Origin: Pegea sp. RAD2-039
Lineage: Eukaryota; Chordata; Thaliacea; Salpida; Salpidae
Length of the DNA stretch: 64,000 bases
Direction: 5' to 3'
NCBI GenBank assembly: GCA_034620365.1
Contig: JAQGEQ010000363.1
Coordinates: forward strand, 1,116,001 to 1,180,000
Part shown: one piece after another, positions 13,735-26,305 of the stretch
Layout of the letters: every line of letters starts with the position of its first letter
How positions within the stretch are numbered: the first letter of the stretch is position 1
The notes under the pieces: generated by a model
What the model was told of the DNA's origin: nothing
The model's input: only the letters and a program-made list of their open reading frames with translations
Database searches by the model: none
Program-made: the position numbers and the translations under genes

Positions 13735-13990
13735 GAACGGCCATACTGTAAGCCAGGTCAAAAATTATGGAGATCCAGTAGTCGCCCATACAGCAGGACT
13801 CCACTCAACGCCAACTAAGTTATGTAGCGGAACAGACGGAGTGATGCGGCTACGCCCAGATGGCACCAGAACATCACTGAGTACAGTGATTAACTCCCTA
13901 CGAGGCACTGATTGCAGCCTAAAACTTGGAGTTTTGTATCTAGTAGAAGTGTTGTCATAAAACATATTAACACGACCCTTTTAGAAAGAA
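13735..13990 (-). mobile_element. LINE 3'-end fragment, copy 2
   Basis: Read on the minus strand, this segment aligns over about 250 bases with the 3' tail of the LINE at 5.1-7.9 kb and with the fragment at 47.3 kb. Shared blocks include GGGCGTAGCCGCATCA, CTGTACTCAGT and the GCAAAACTC/ACAAAACTCC stretch. No coding part of the element is attached, which is typical of 5'-truncated LINE insertion. It lies about 65 bp beyond the stop codon of the MAP3K19-like gene and may therefore be within its 3' untranslated region or just past it. Confidence 0.75.
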
Positions 13991-14054
13991 GCAAGAAAAA
14001 GTGTGAAGTGAGAAAATTAATCAAAAATCTTCTGTAGATGTGATTGAGATCGAA

Positions 14055-16886
14055 TCAACATTCTGATTGAGATAACTTCACAGTTTGTTTGAGAAAGAGA
14101 TGTTGTAGAAGTGAGGATGATGAAGGACGTTCATTTCGATCACTAGTAATTAGAATAAAAATAAAAATCTTTGAAAGAATCAACAAACATCAACTTACTG
14201 CTTCAAACAAGATTGTATAAAGTCACGTGCTGTTGATGATATATCATTTGGCATCGGAGGTAAAGGTTTTCCTGATCCTATATGAAAAATGGCAGCTATT
14301 GGATCTAAATCAACCAATGGAGGGTTTCCTGTAGCCATCTCAAACACAGTGCAGCCGACACTCCTACAAATTGAAGAGCGAACACACTATCATATCCTAA
14401 GATCAAACAAATCATGTATTCTCACCAAATGTCTGATTCTGATCCGTATTCACTTTGACTAATTACTTCCGGAGCCATCCAATAAGGAGTACCAGCAAAC
14501 GTATTGAGTTTGGTGCTTCTTTTATCAACACTACTCCGATACGATGTCTCTACAATCTGTTTCAGTCTTTTTGCACATCCAAAGTCGATCAATTTAATTA
14601 ACCCAGAAGGCAATAACATTATGTTATTTCCGTTGATATCTCTATAAAAGATTTTAACAACTGACTATTCCAAATCTTTTTGATGATATTTTAAACCTGT
14701 GAACAACATTTTTGCTGTGAATATACTTTACACCTTCCAATATTTGTTTAGTGTAGCGTTTAAACACATCTTCTGATAGAGGTCCATATAGTTTCAGAAT
14801 ACTGTGTATAGAACCACCTGACAGAAACTCCATAAATATTTTAACAGTATTTTTTTCCAAAGTTGTACCAATAAAACTTTAACAAACAAATTATTAATTT
14901 ACTAATTAGTAAAGTAAATAGCAATCAATAACACAGTTAAAGTATATAAACAATTTTTAATACTTTTAATAACTAGTAGAAATTCAATTTACAATAAAAT
15001 TCATTTTATCATAAACATTCTAACCTGACTATATTTTCATGTCTCATATCTTTAAGTATATTAACTTCACGCTGCAAACGTTTGTATTCTTGTAATGCTT
15101 CTTTATAATCAGTTAAAGGAAGGTCAACTTGCTTGACTGCTATGAGATGGCCTTGGTTAGTCATACCTTGCCAAACCTAATATAAAAATCGATAGAAATC
15201 AGAATATCATACAGTTTTTTTCAGTTACATAGCATCAGTTTTTTTCAAAATTAAGCTTTTAATTATGTAAACAATTATTTAATTCAATTAAACATGTTCA
15301 TCTAGTTAGAAATAAAGTTTCATCATATTAAGCTGAGATGAGATTCATAAGAAATAAAAAACAACATCCTGTTTATAAAGTGAAACAAAAAAAGTATTTA
15401 GATAAAATAAACAGTAAGCTCTAAATGATTCAATTACTAACTTTTCCAAAAGCTCCTTTACCCAGTAAAGGACCTTTTTTAACATTCTCACAGCTTTTTA
15501 AATCAAGTTCAGATATTGCAGTAGTGCAAATCGACTGTACTAGCAAGTGGGAACTTGGTTTTGAATCCTAAATAATAATAAAATCGTAAGTTCAAAAATC
15601 CAAAACTATTTGGAATTTAGAAAATCTAACTTGATGGATGGCATCTTTATTATCAAAGTCGGTATCTATAAAAAGTAAATTAAATGTCAAAAATGATTTG
15701 TGATTAATAGAATTAAGTCTTAACTTTAATATTTTTGTGACTTATAAAAACTGATACCACTAATAATATAAATTTTAAGCTATCTAAAAAATAATAGTAA
15801 ATATGTAATGATTAAAATGATGAAAAATATATTTGATATAGTTTTACTATATTTAAAATTGATAATAATTTTATTTAAATACAAAACCTTAAAAAATATT
15901 ATTTTTAAATTCTAACCTTTAGTATTTGAAGAATCCTTTACAGAATCTGGTAAACTGCCAGAAAATGTTGGAGAAGGTAAATTAGAACTCAACCCATCAT
16001 CCAAATTGATATTATAAGCTATTTTACTCTCATCTAAACAAAGTATCTGATCTTCTTCATTTTCTAAAAACCAGGTTTTTTCTAATAAGATATCAGCATC
16101 AACAGATTTCATTTCCTTGTAATCTTTTGATTCTAAGTATCTTAGACTTTTATCTTCTCCAAATTTCTTATGATTTACTTTTATATGAACATTATTCTGA
16201 TCTTCATCAAACTGTTCATCAGATATAGTATTTAAAACAATATTTTCTACATTTTCTATCGATTTTTTAGCTAAACATTTTTTTCTATCAACAGCAACTG
16301 ACTTTTTTACCGACTTTTTACCAGTTGTAGCTCTTTTCTTTTTATTTGAGGATTTATTCTTGTTAGAAATGATTGGAGGCTTAGATTTTATAAACTGATT
16401 TCCATATAGGACTTCATGTAAATTTTCTGATATAGGATAAGCTTCAACTATAATTGGTGTAGAAGTTTCATTTCTACTTTCATAATTATTTCGTAATTTT
16501 AAATCCTTTTTAACTTCATCATAATTATCTATAGTTGATGAAGAGCTTATACTACTTTTATTTGCTTTTGAAGATGATTTTTCTTTAGTTTTTTTAAGGT
16601 TAATACTTTTAAATTTTTTCATTTTGTTATTTTCTTCTTTAAGTTCTGATATTGATTCCATATTTTCATCGTCATGGTGATTGCATACAAGCTCAAGTGA
16701 TTTCTCTTTAACATTTAAGGTTTGTGTTCTTTTTGCTGGAGTTTTTATCACATTGAAATCAAAAGATGTCTTATGAGTTTCTCTAGTAGATAATTGAGAT
16801 TGTGAGATCAGAAGAAGAGAAGACTTTGGTTCAATTCCAGTTTTTGAAATACTTCCAATTTGTGTATTAAGTTTGACAGAATTCAT
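14055..16886 (-). CDS. MAP3K19: MAP3K19-like MAP kinase kinase kinase
   Basis: Serine/threonine kinase expected to act at the top of a MAPK cascade. Exons: 16886-15917, 15665-15631, 15567-15442, 15176-15025, 14876-14697, 14641-14426, 14363-14199, 14142-14055, giving 643 residues with consistent phases. The first about 330 residues are a low-complexity, Lys/Ser-rich region. The C-terminal kinase domain shows the glycine loop GKGAFGK, the ATP lysine in LIAVKQVDL, LIDFGCAKRL with the DFG motif, GTPYWMAPE and SVGCTVFEMATG. LIDFGCAKRL and the FMEFLSGGSIHSIL segment resemble MAP3K19 (YSK4) more than MAP3K1/2/3. Oddity: the catalytic loop reads HRDINGNN, with Asn where Ser/Thr kinases have Lys (codon 14634-14632, right after a splice junction). 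The protein is about half the length of human MAP3K19, the difference being in the N-terminal region. A LINE fragment lies just downstream. Confidence 0.92.
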
Positions 16887-19444
16887 TTTACAGAATTTAT
16901 TATCACAAATTTTATAAATTTTGTATAAATAATTTTTACTTATTAAATCAAATATTAATCTAAAAAACTCTCAACTTTGAAGGTTGATTAAAAACTACAA
17001 TAATAAATAGATCAACGCAATTAGTTCTTTTAGAGTTTTTGTCGTGGTTAATAGAAAAAAACAATTAAAAAAGCATTTTACTTAAAATTTTGTCTTTAGA
17101 TTGTATTGCTTGAAAAAACTTTTACTCAAATAATTTTTACAAAAATTTTTAAAATAGATACATTTTAATTATATTGAAAATGTTATATTGTTTTAAAGTA
17201 ACTTTATTATAAAAATCTGAATATTTATTTTGAGAATATTTCAAAAATAAATACTTTATAAATGAAAAATTCAAAAAAATTTAGCCGGAAAATTTACCTT
17301 TAAAAGCTAATAATAAAAAATCAAATCAATTTACAATTCCATAATAATTTAGCTTCTGTAGATACGTAAAAGTGTTTCCAAATAAAATTTTATAACAGCT
17401 TAATTTTTTTTAATTTTTCATAGCATTAACTGATTTAAGTATTTTCTTAAACTAAGTAATATAATTAAAAGGAAGTAAATTTGTGTATAATAGCTTTGGC
17501 CTCAAACTAAAAATATTTTAGACTATATTAGACTCTATATGAAGATTATGAAAGAATGTTTTTTTTATAAAAGTTTACTTTTGTCTAATTAAATTCAAAA
17601 TTAGTTTTACAAGCTGGGTTTAGTAGTGAGCAACTTAATATCTTTAACCCGCACAAATCATGTCAACCTACTATTGTTATCAGACATATTATGTATCATT
17701 TACTTTATTAAAAGACAGTTATTTTGAGTTTATATAACTCTATTTGTATTATCTGCTTTTCCTAAATTTTTCAAAAATTAATAAACTAGTTTTTTGACGT
17801 TCTGAAAATCTTAAAACTTAAAGTTGAGATATTTTTAAAGATCGATAAATTTGATTTAGGTTTTGACAAAGGTTACACCTATATAGGCCTAGCTGGTTCT
17901 TTAAAGGATAGAAATATTACACTAAACATGATTATATGTTTATTCAATATAATTATCACACTAAATTTCAAACATTTATAATTTAAGTAAAAAATTTTAG
18001 GAAAAAAACATTTATAAAAGTGTTGTTTGTACAAATAAATTATTTGTTTACTTTCCTACTTTAAAAAATATCAATACTTGTAAATTGAAACAGGCAATTA
18101 CCGAGCAGCTTAAAAATAAATAAACGAAATTCCATGTATCACAATTTAAGTCTGGTTATATATTTTTAAAGAATTTTCTTTATTATGTATAAGATCAATA
18201 TATTTAATATGTGAGTCACGTTAAGAGTGATAAAAAACTTGTCATATAGTCAAGACATTTTTCCAAAATATCTTATTGTTTGATAGAAATCGTTCTATGA
18301 TTTAAGTCGTAGTTGATAAATTATAGCTATAAAATGTTCTCTTTTGCAAGCTGGCCACAAGCATTTAGAATTTTCTAAAATAATAAACTAGATAATCGCA
18401 CAGGTGTAGGAAAGACATTTTCATAACAAATTAATTTTAAGCGTTAAATATTTATCATTTTTATCAACACTTTTCTTTAAAAAAATAAACTGTCTTTGAT
18501 GTTGTTAAAGTTTCTCATTGTACTCTCTATTATAAAATAAATAATGATTAATCGATTTTATTGTCACACATTCGTTATTAGTCATCTTTGATTTATGAAA
18601 TAAAAAGGAAAAAGTTAAATTTACATATATTATGTTTATTAACTTATTTCTAATGTCTAAAAAAGAATAATTTTATGTTTTGTTGATTTTCTGATGTAAA
18701 ATTTTTTGCCATTTTATAAAGTTACGAAAATTGTTGTAATTTTTATATACAGATAAATAAAATAGTTTAGGCTAAATAAGGATATTAATTTTTCAATTTT
18801 TTTGAACTGAATAATTTTTTTACGGTTTGTTTGGATCAATAATGTAAATCACAGCAAATATACAGGCATTTATGAAATATCTTTTACAATAGTTTTTATA
18901 AACGTATTTGATCTATTATTTGTGTTAAAATTCATAAAAATTCCTTTCTAATTTTATGTTTATACCTATTATTCAATCTGATTATTTTTATAAGTAGGTT
19001 TGATTTTATCTTAAAATTTGTCAACCGATAAAAGACTTGAAAAAAACGAAAGAACAAAGAACTTATTTCAATGTACAGCGCTGTTAGCTTGCTAAAAGGT
19101 CTAAAAGCTTTTAAGAAAAAAGAATTTTTTTGCTTATGACAGCACTGTGTGTGGTTATAAAGCGATGAAATGATAAATGACAGTTATATGGAAGAAATAT
19201 GACATTTCAGTAGTCGATAGACAGATATTGTTTTGAAAATCACTGCTTTGTAATCTCAAATTAATTATTATGGTTCGAAACATAGTTATAGCTGTGATTT
19301 AATTTTCGTAATTTTATTAGAAAGGGTTTATTTATAAAATTTAAGAAAATATTTGTAATTTTATTTTTGCAGTATATATAGTTTGTACATTATGAGCATT
19401 GTGAACTGAAATGTTTTCTAAATGTTCTGCCTGTAATACTTCAA
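16887..19444. other. Divergent intergenic region, MAP3K19-like / Stum
   Basis: The two flanking genes point away from each other, so promoters of both should lie here. The sequence is AT-rich with long A/T runs, and no core element can be called with confidence. An acceptor-like tract ending in CAG lies near 19372, about 70 bases before the Stum ATG. No additional gene is seen. Confidence 0.55.
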
Positions 19445-21148
19445 ATGGACCGAAAAGCAGCTGTTAAAACAAAAAAGAAAAGTAATAGAATACACAGAGT
19501 CGATACAATTACATACCAAAACAAATTCGCTTTACCTTTAAATGAAAGCTTCAAAAAATTGAAAGATGAAAATTCCGGGCAAAAAAATGGAGAAATAGGT
19601 AGGCTTAAGGTTATTTCTATTATTTTAGTTTCGAAATAATCCTCTCTGAGATATAAAGTGTTTGTTAAAGTTTTTTATCATAACTTTGCTGTTGGTCTTT
19701 GCAAGATTACCGTTTCTAAGACAACGGTATCTCTTCTTTTATTCTTATCATTTAAGATTTAACTTGTGGCTACTACTAGATTAGAGCTTGTTGAGAAATC
19801 TACTTTTATTGTTTATTTGATAACTCATCAAGAAATTTATTCTATATCTGCGAATAACATTTCTAAATTTACATCACCAAGTTCTCTTTTAAGTTTTTTT
19901 TGAAGTTTGTATGCTTGTACTTTGAAAATTTTCCAAGAAACTCAAACAACTTACTGCAAATGTTGTCAAATCTTATACAAACAAACTCTAGATTTTGCAC
20001 TTGTTACATTTGTGTAATTTGTCTTTTTATAACCCTTACTTCTACCTCAATTGATGGGTTCTGAGACGCTAAACAAATTTGTTTTTGTTGATACAAAAAT
20101 TTTAAAGAATGTAAACCAACAATTAAAATCTAAGTGAAAACAGCAATATACAAACCACAAAAGTTAACCTTTGATTGAGTTCAAGACCAAAACAACTTGC
20201 TTTATTGAATAAAGTAGGTGGTTTAGAAAGCATTAAACATTTTGTTGTGGATTTTGTTCAATATTCTTTTATATTTCTTCAATTTAGCCGGAGATTTATT
20301 TCCAATTTTAGGAAAAAAATTGAAAAAATTCGACTAAAATGTATTTGTTTAAAATATCAGATTAAGTAAAAAGATTGTGATATTACTAATACTATAGTGG
20401 TATCAAAAACATAATGAATAAGTTTTGACATAATAGAGAAAAATTAACGTCTGATTTTATTTTAAACCATAAAAAAAATTAAAATTTTTAGTTTCAAAAG
20501 ATCAGAATGATGATCCGAAAAAAATGAAGAAAGTTGAAGACGGGTTGAAGGTAATCACAAAAGTTTCAATAAACACAGCAATAAACAGAAGTAATTGGCC
20601 GATTAGAAAAGAATCGAAAGTAAGTTAAGAATCTTTACTTGAAGATTGTTGATATCAAAAAGTTCGAATTTTAGGACAACCAGTTCCTATACAGCACACG
20701 TCACATGACTGGATCATCTGCTGCTATTCCTTGTGTTTCTCTTCCTTTAGCAATCTTTTTTCTTGTCTGCAACGTTCTCATTCCTGGCTTAGGTATTTAA
20801 ATAAGTGAAACAGTTTCATTTAATGTAAATATTCTCGGCAGGAACAATCTTAGGAGGATTTTCTTACTGCTGTTGTGCAACAACATACAATGAATACGAC
20901 CGAAGTATGCTTGCCAACAAAATACCTGGATTAGTAAGTAGCAAGTAAAGAGAGGTGGCAGTAGAAAGCAGATTCGTTTTATTCAGGTTTGTACCAATTT
21001 ATTGATTGGAATTTCCCAGCTTTTCACAATTCCATTTCTACTGGTTGGCTGGTTCTGGAGTTTCAGTTGGGGTGTGACGATGGTTTACAACGCAATGGAT
21101 AGAAGAGATAAGAAGATTGTGAAACCGTTTGTTGAACGACATTTATAG
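19445..21148 (+). CDS. Stum/SPEC3 family membrane protein
   Basis: Small membrane protein of the Stum (Spec3) family. The Drosophila member is needed for mechanical transduction in proprioceptive neurons, and sea urchin SPEC3 is linked to cilia. Exons: 19445-19598, 20492-20619, 20675-20792, 20842-20933, 20987-21148, giving 217 residues with consistent phases. The first about 110 residues are polar and Lys-rich. Then come a first membrane segment AIPCVSLPLAIFFLVCNVLI, the family motif PGLGTILGGFSYCCC, a short loop and a second hydrophobic segment with LLVGWFWSFSWGVTMVY, close to the conserved W-rich end of the domain. The short tail is charged. The start is the first in-frame ATG of exon 1. 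Two short upstream ATGs (from about 19392) could dampen translation. An AATAAA signal follows at about 21224. The family call is firm, but the function in this animal is inferred. Confidence 0.92.
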
Positions 21149-21524
21149 ATGGTTCATGCAAAATATTTAAATTATTTTTCTTTGAATTTATTTAAATCAA
21201 TTTCGATTTGATTCGAAATGAAAGAATAAAAAAAAACTGCCAAAATAATTTCGTTGAATTTTATTAAGAAAGTTTTTCGGAATTTTTTGGGAACTGAATT
21301 TTAAAACTTCAAACAAAAAACTGAAAAAGCTTCAGAAGTACGTCTCAAAAAATACACAAAAAAGTTGTTTGTTAAAAATTCTTAAAAGAAAGAATTGAGG
21401 CTCGATAAGACGGAGTTTTGTTTGTTGGAAGAACAACTCTTACATCAACAGGTTTGGGAGTAGAAGTCTTGGAATCAGGAATCTTCTACAACAATTTCTT
21501 GTTAATAATAAACTAATTTGCATG
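21149..21524. other. Convergent 3' gap
   Basis: Holds the 3' ends of Stum (plus strand, with an AATAAA about 75 bases after its stop) and of the 370-residue protein gene (minus strand). No further gene is seen. Confidence 0.6.
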
Positions 21525-23640
21525 CTACACGCGTACATCGTCATCACGTGGTTCATCCTCTCTTTGGCATCTGTGGGCTTCCGAGGGGTCTTCTAGATCT
21601 TCAATAACCACAAAATTTGTGTCATCATCTGAGCAACTTTCTAATTCTTCCAGATCTCTAACACCCGATCCACAGCAAGCATCTAAAGATCCAAAAGATA
21701 TCTGAGAGGATGGAATAGAAAATTGGTGAGAGATCGAATCCAGAAAAAGTCTCACAGCTTGCTCCGGTGATCTGATTGAGACACAAATCTTGAAAGATCA
21801 TTCATAACTTTTCAAACCTCACCTGTGCTCTTCCATCCTTAATCTTTTTCTGGGGGGATCATCTTCTTGATCTTCTTCTTGCGTCACTTCCGTCAAATCC
21901 GAATCTTCAGAGCAATTAACGAGCAACGAACAATTTGTCTAAAGAATCATCTTCAATTTTCTCTACATTCGCTTTATTATGTCACAACTTACGTCATGAT
22001 AGAAGGACGTTTCTGATTGGTTGGATGAGCTGCTGACGTCACTCAGTTGAATATAGGAACATTTTTGGAAGAGATAAAAGGAGACTTACCAATTCGATGA
22101 AGTTGAGGACTCAAGATCTTCAGTTTGGGTTGAGACGGTTTTCATTTGACAACATTTCTGTGTGAATAGAAAGACGTGACGTCATAGTAGCGAGCGATCG
22201 AGCGAAAGTTGAGTAAGTAGCAACAAGTAGCACTTGATTAGAACTTACATTTGGTGACTTGATACAGGTGGTTGCCTCTCTTCTTTTTCTCTTCTTATTT
22301 CTGCAAATGATAATTGAAATTGACTGTAACAGTTTCTTCCACTAAATTTTCAGCATTTTGTCATTTCTCTTACTCAGTTGAAGTGAGAGCTTTTTGGTGG
22401 TTGGATTTTATGTCTGGAGGTGTTTCTGAATTGAGCTTATAAACTAAAGCTTGCGGTTTTGGAGTTTTTCTAAAGAAATGTTTCTTCTTTTTTTTGACTA
22501 TTTTATACGAATCATCCACCGACCATTGAAACTTCTAATAATTTATAATTTAAAGTTTATTAATGAAGAAGCAGGAGAAAATCTTACGTTGATCTCACTA
22601 ATTGGACTTTTATTGCTAGTTGGGATTTCCTTGTTTTTTGATGAAGTAGCTGACATACTACTACTAAAAGATAAATAAATCAAAGAAAAGTTTGAGAGAG
22701 TTAACAAGGCATGAAGTTAAACAAACTTGAAGTTTTTATCTTTGTGTTCATTACTATCATCTTTGCTATGATTTCTTCTAATGCTTCTAAAATAAATCAT
22801 TTAGTAAATATTATTCAACTGAATCAAACTTCAATTGCAAATTAGCTTTGATTCATAAAACAAACCTTCTTAATGAATCTAAAACACCATTAAATGTAAC
22901 TTTTGTCAGTTTATTTTTTGTTTGAGTTTGAGGAAAAGTGAAAGACCTGTAGAATAGTAGCTGATATTCAAATTTCTCGCTAAAAGTTTAATTTATAAAA
23001 ATAGAAACAAACGTTTTTCTCCTTAGCTTATTCATATCAGTCATCAGGGTCGTTTCAGTTACAACTTTCTCATTCGAATCATGACTAGTAGTTGGATTTA
23101 CTTGAATAATCGTGTCGGCTGTTTTATCTGATTCTTTTCTGCTTTTCTTATCAAAATTAATCTATTATCATAAACAACATTTTAGAATCAACTCAAAAAG
23201 TATCTTTTTAATTGACACTAAATAATAATTATTCAAGATAATCAAAATAAATACGTTTTTCGGCTTGATTCTATTGCTAGATTTTTTTCTGCAAAAAATG
23301 AGTATCAAATTAAAAAGAATTTTTTTGGTAAAAGTTCAACAAGTTAGAAACCTTTTAAGCTGTTTTTTAGGAGTTGAACTTTGTAGAGGCGTAAAGAAAC
23401 TTAGACTGAAAATTAAATAAAGTATTTTAATTCTATTTATTTATTAGAAGTTAAAAAATAAACTTTTGTTACATGTAAAGAATAAACAGTTACAGTAAAA
23501 AGACTTAAACTTGTAAATTTATATCAAACAAAATTAAAGTTAATGAAAAATTATAATTAAACGTATTAGAACAATTAATAACTAATAATCTGATTAAGTA
23601 TTTAAAAATGAATAAATTTGTAATACCTAATATTTGACAT
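21525..23640 (-). CDS. Unrecognised 13-exon gene, charged 370-residue protein
   Basis: I do not recognise the family. Exons: 23640-23627, 23405-23352, 23288-23255, 23161-23013, 22946-22866, 22786-22727, 22663-22599, 22497-22374, 22300-22249, 22157-22090, 22041-21993, 21938-21823, 21771-21525. Lengths sum to 1113 bases and phases agree at every junction, which strongly supports a real gene. The first coding exon is only 14 bases. The protein is Ser/Thr/Lys-rich, with an N-terminal SLSFFTPLQSSTPKK segment, basic clusters that look like nuclear localisation signals (KKRKRR, PRKRLR), a STQTED segment, and an acidic C-terminus in which NFVVIEDLEDP resembles a SUMO-interacting motif. No membrane segment or folded domain is evident. 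A nuclear, largely disordered protein is the likely nature. The splice between exons 7 and 8 was chosen because the obvious alternative runs into a stop. Confidence 0.8.
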
Positions 23641-24359
23641 CTTTAAATCTAGGATCTGATGAAGAATTTAAATTTCTTATCTAATGAAACGTGCAGTTCT
23701 AAGATAAGCAGCTTATACAAAAATTAATTTGACAAAAATCGTTAATTCAAAGTATTATTGATCTAGAAATCAGTTGGAACCTCCTGAATAAAATATCAAT
23801 AAAAATTAATTTTATTTGAGGTAATATATAAATTCGAATACTGACTGAATGAATTATAGAAAATATTTGCGTTCAGATAAAGTTGTAAAATATTATTCTG
23901 AAGAAAAAATATAAACTTAACACGATAATTAATTAACAAACTTACAAACAAATAGACATATTTAAAATATTTAGAATTTTTTAAATACTTTTATTTCATT
24001 TTTGATTAATTAATTACAATTGAAACAATAAATAAACGCATATAATCGAAAAAATTGAGAAGTAGTATAAAAATACCAGACTGCAAATATTTACGCACAT
24101 GTGAAACAAAGCACGAGAATGACGACTCTTATTCTCACATAGTTTCATGTTACTTAGCTTGTTTGTTTTTCGTGAGGATCAAATTACTAAAAAACATGGT
24201 TGTTTAAGCTAAAAATATCAATTTACTAATATTTTATACCTAAATACCATATTATATGCCAACGTGTGGCATACTTGTTCATCAATTTCAATCATTAAAT
24301 AAAAATCAGTGTGTAATAACATTTGTTAAACCATAATTGCTTTACAAATTAAAAGTACT
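23641..24359. other. Intergenic, upstream of the 370-residue gene
   Basis: AT-rich with no recognisable gene. The likely 5' untranslated exon of the 370-residue gene starts about 40 bases before its ATG, after an acceptor-like TCATTAG tract. Confidence 0.5.
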
Positions 24360-24506
24360 CTAAACAACTTTCACATTTTTATCATTATCACTTTCTAGTT
24401 TGTTTGAAATCATAAACTCAACGACTTTTTTGGAAGGAATACACATCGTACTAAGGAAATTACAAGTCTGGCACCGCTTTTTAAAGTTTGGTTCAGTAAC
24501 AGCCAT
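24360..24506 (-). CDS. Possible 48-residue ORF, unassigned
   Basis: A complete small frame with ATG at 24506-24504 and TAG at 24362-24360. It encodes a basic peptide with a Cys cluster (RCQTCNFLSTMC) and a Lys/Asp/Asn-rich tail. It is richer in GC than its surroundings and reads like coding sequence, but there is no homolog I recognise and no supporting splice partner. It could be one exon of an undetected gene, a small peptide gene or chance. Confidence 0.22.
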   Translation of the reverse strand: MAVTEPNFKKRCQTCNFLSTMCIPSKKVVEFMISNKLESDNDKNVKVV

Positions 24507-26305
24507 GATTTTGGTAGATATGTCGAGAAAAAATTAAAAAAAAAACTAGAAATACAAATAGACAGCACATATTAAAACCTCTAGTTTTTTATGCTAAATA
24601 ATAGTTTTAAGAAGTAAAAATAGTGTTTCTGCAGCGTAACAAATAGAAACTAAATAAATAAAACGAAGTATGATTGATGTAGCAACTTGACATTTAAAAT
24701 GATTATACAACAATTTTTCCGTTTTTAAATTTCTAGTAAATATAGCTTTTTCAGATATGGAAGCTTTTTCGAGGTTAACATCTTATGTGCATTGCTTTAA
24801 CTCAAGATCATTCATCGTTCTTGAAAACTATAAAAGCTGAGGTTACAAGATTATAAAAAATATCCATAAGCAATTAAAAAACAGGACTCTACAGATGCAA
24901 CCAATTTAACTTGAGTAGAACAAAAGCTGTTAAGCTTAAAATATTTAGAAATATTGGCGAATGATACTTAAGCATTTTATTACGATCTTATTAATACTGA
25001 ATAACAATAATTTCTAAATTCCACCCTATAATTACTTAACATTTTTTAAAATAATCGTTTTTTACCACTTAAGTAAAATCTGTTAAACATATGTAACATG
25101 TTAAACATGTATGTAGGCTACAAAAAAATATGCTTTTGATAAATTTGGCCCAAGCATCTATCTTCATATATGTGTTAAGACACAAAAAGAATGAATAAAA
25201 GGAATAAATATTTCTTATTTTTTTATTAAACATTTTATAACTAAATATATGATAATTTAATAGACTAGCTAAGCAAAGCAATCGTATCTTATAGACACTA
25301 TGTTAGTGACATATTGAAACACATTAGTGTTTGATCATCTTAATCTTGGTTTTAGTTGACGTTCAACAAATTTGGGACTTAAAAAATGAAAGTATGAAAA
25401 TTGAACCGAAAAACTGAAAATTTTTTCCAAAAGTTCTATAAATCTATAGAAGGTAATGTTTAATACTTGTTTGTACGCAGAGATTAAAAAATTCATATAT
25501 TGTTTAAAAATCATTAAAATCTTGTGTAAAAGTAGTACAACTTGCTAATCTAGCAAAGTAGAAGCGAGAAAAAGAATTATCTGTAATATTTTCTCCCCCA
25601 AATAATTACATAATCAAAAATTTTCAATTACAATAAAAACCTCTATCAATTTGAAATAAGGCAGATAAAAAAAGTTCAATTACTTTAAAGAGTATTATTG
25701 TAATAATTAATTTTTAATCTATATAAATATAAAATAAAATAATTAAAACTCTTTTTAAAGTTAGATTTGTTTGGTAAATATTTTATATAAACCCATTTTT
25801 ACCATATATATTATTTTTCAAAGTCACTAGTAAGCTTTAAAAATATATTGTTTAACTAAACTTGTTTAATAAATTCAGTTATTGAATGTCTTGTTTTGAT
25901 ATTAGGAATGAATTACATACGTTTAATACTTTCTTTATATTATATAGATAGAGAAGTTTATAAACTATTCTTTCAGATTAACAAATGGCTTTAAACTTGT
26001 AAAAGTTATATTTTTTTTTATTGTAACTGATTAAAAAATATATTTTTTAAATATTGACTGAAGATACTTGCAGCATATAAAATTATAAATGTTTGGAAGG
26101 AAATATATGACATTTATTGTCAAAAGTTGTGTTTGCAAAATATTTATTTCAATTCATTTGTAAAATTATGTTTAGATATTTAAAAATACTTTTTTAAAAG
26201 TTATTAGTTCTTTAAAATTGGTTTTATGATAAACTAAATGATTATAATAGCTATTAAACTGAAGTTGATCAGTATTAACATTTAGTTTTTTTTTATAAGT
26301 ATAAT
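24507..26305. other. Intergenic, upstream of NDUFAF2
   Basis: Very AT-rich with no recognisable gene. An acceptor-like T-rich tract ending in AG at 26298-26299 lies 6 bases before the NDUFAF2 ATG. Confidence 0.55.

Noticed and set aside
13607-13965. Minus-strand frames across the LINE fragment
   Set aside because: They lie in the LINE 3' tail, which is non-coding in the longer copy. The same applies to the 94-codon frame at 47237-47521.
14055-16886. Kinase assigned to MAP3K2/3 or MAP3K1
   Set aside because: MAP3K2/3 read LGDFGASKRL and MAP3K1 IADFGAAARL at the DFG site, while this protein has LIDFGCAKRL as in MAP3K19.
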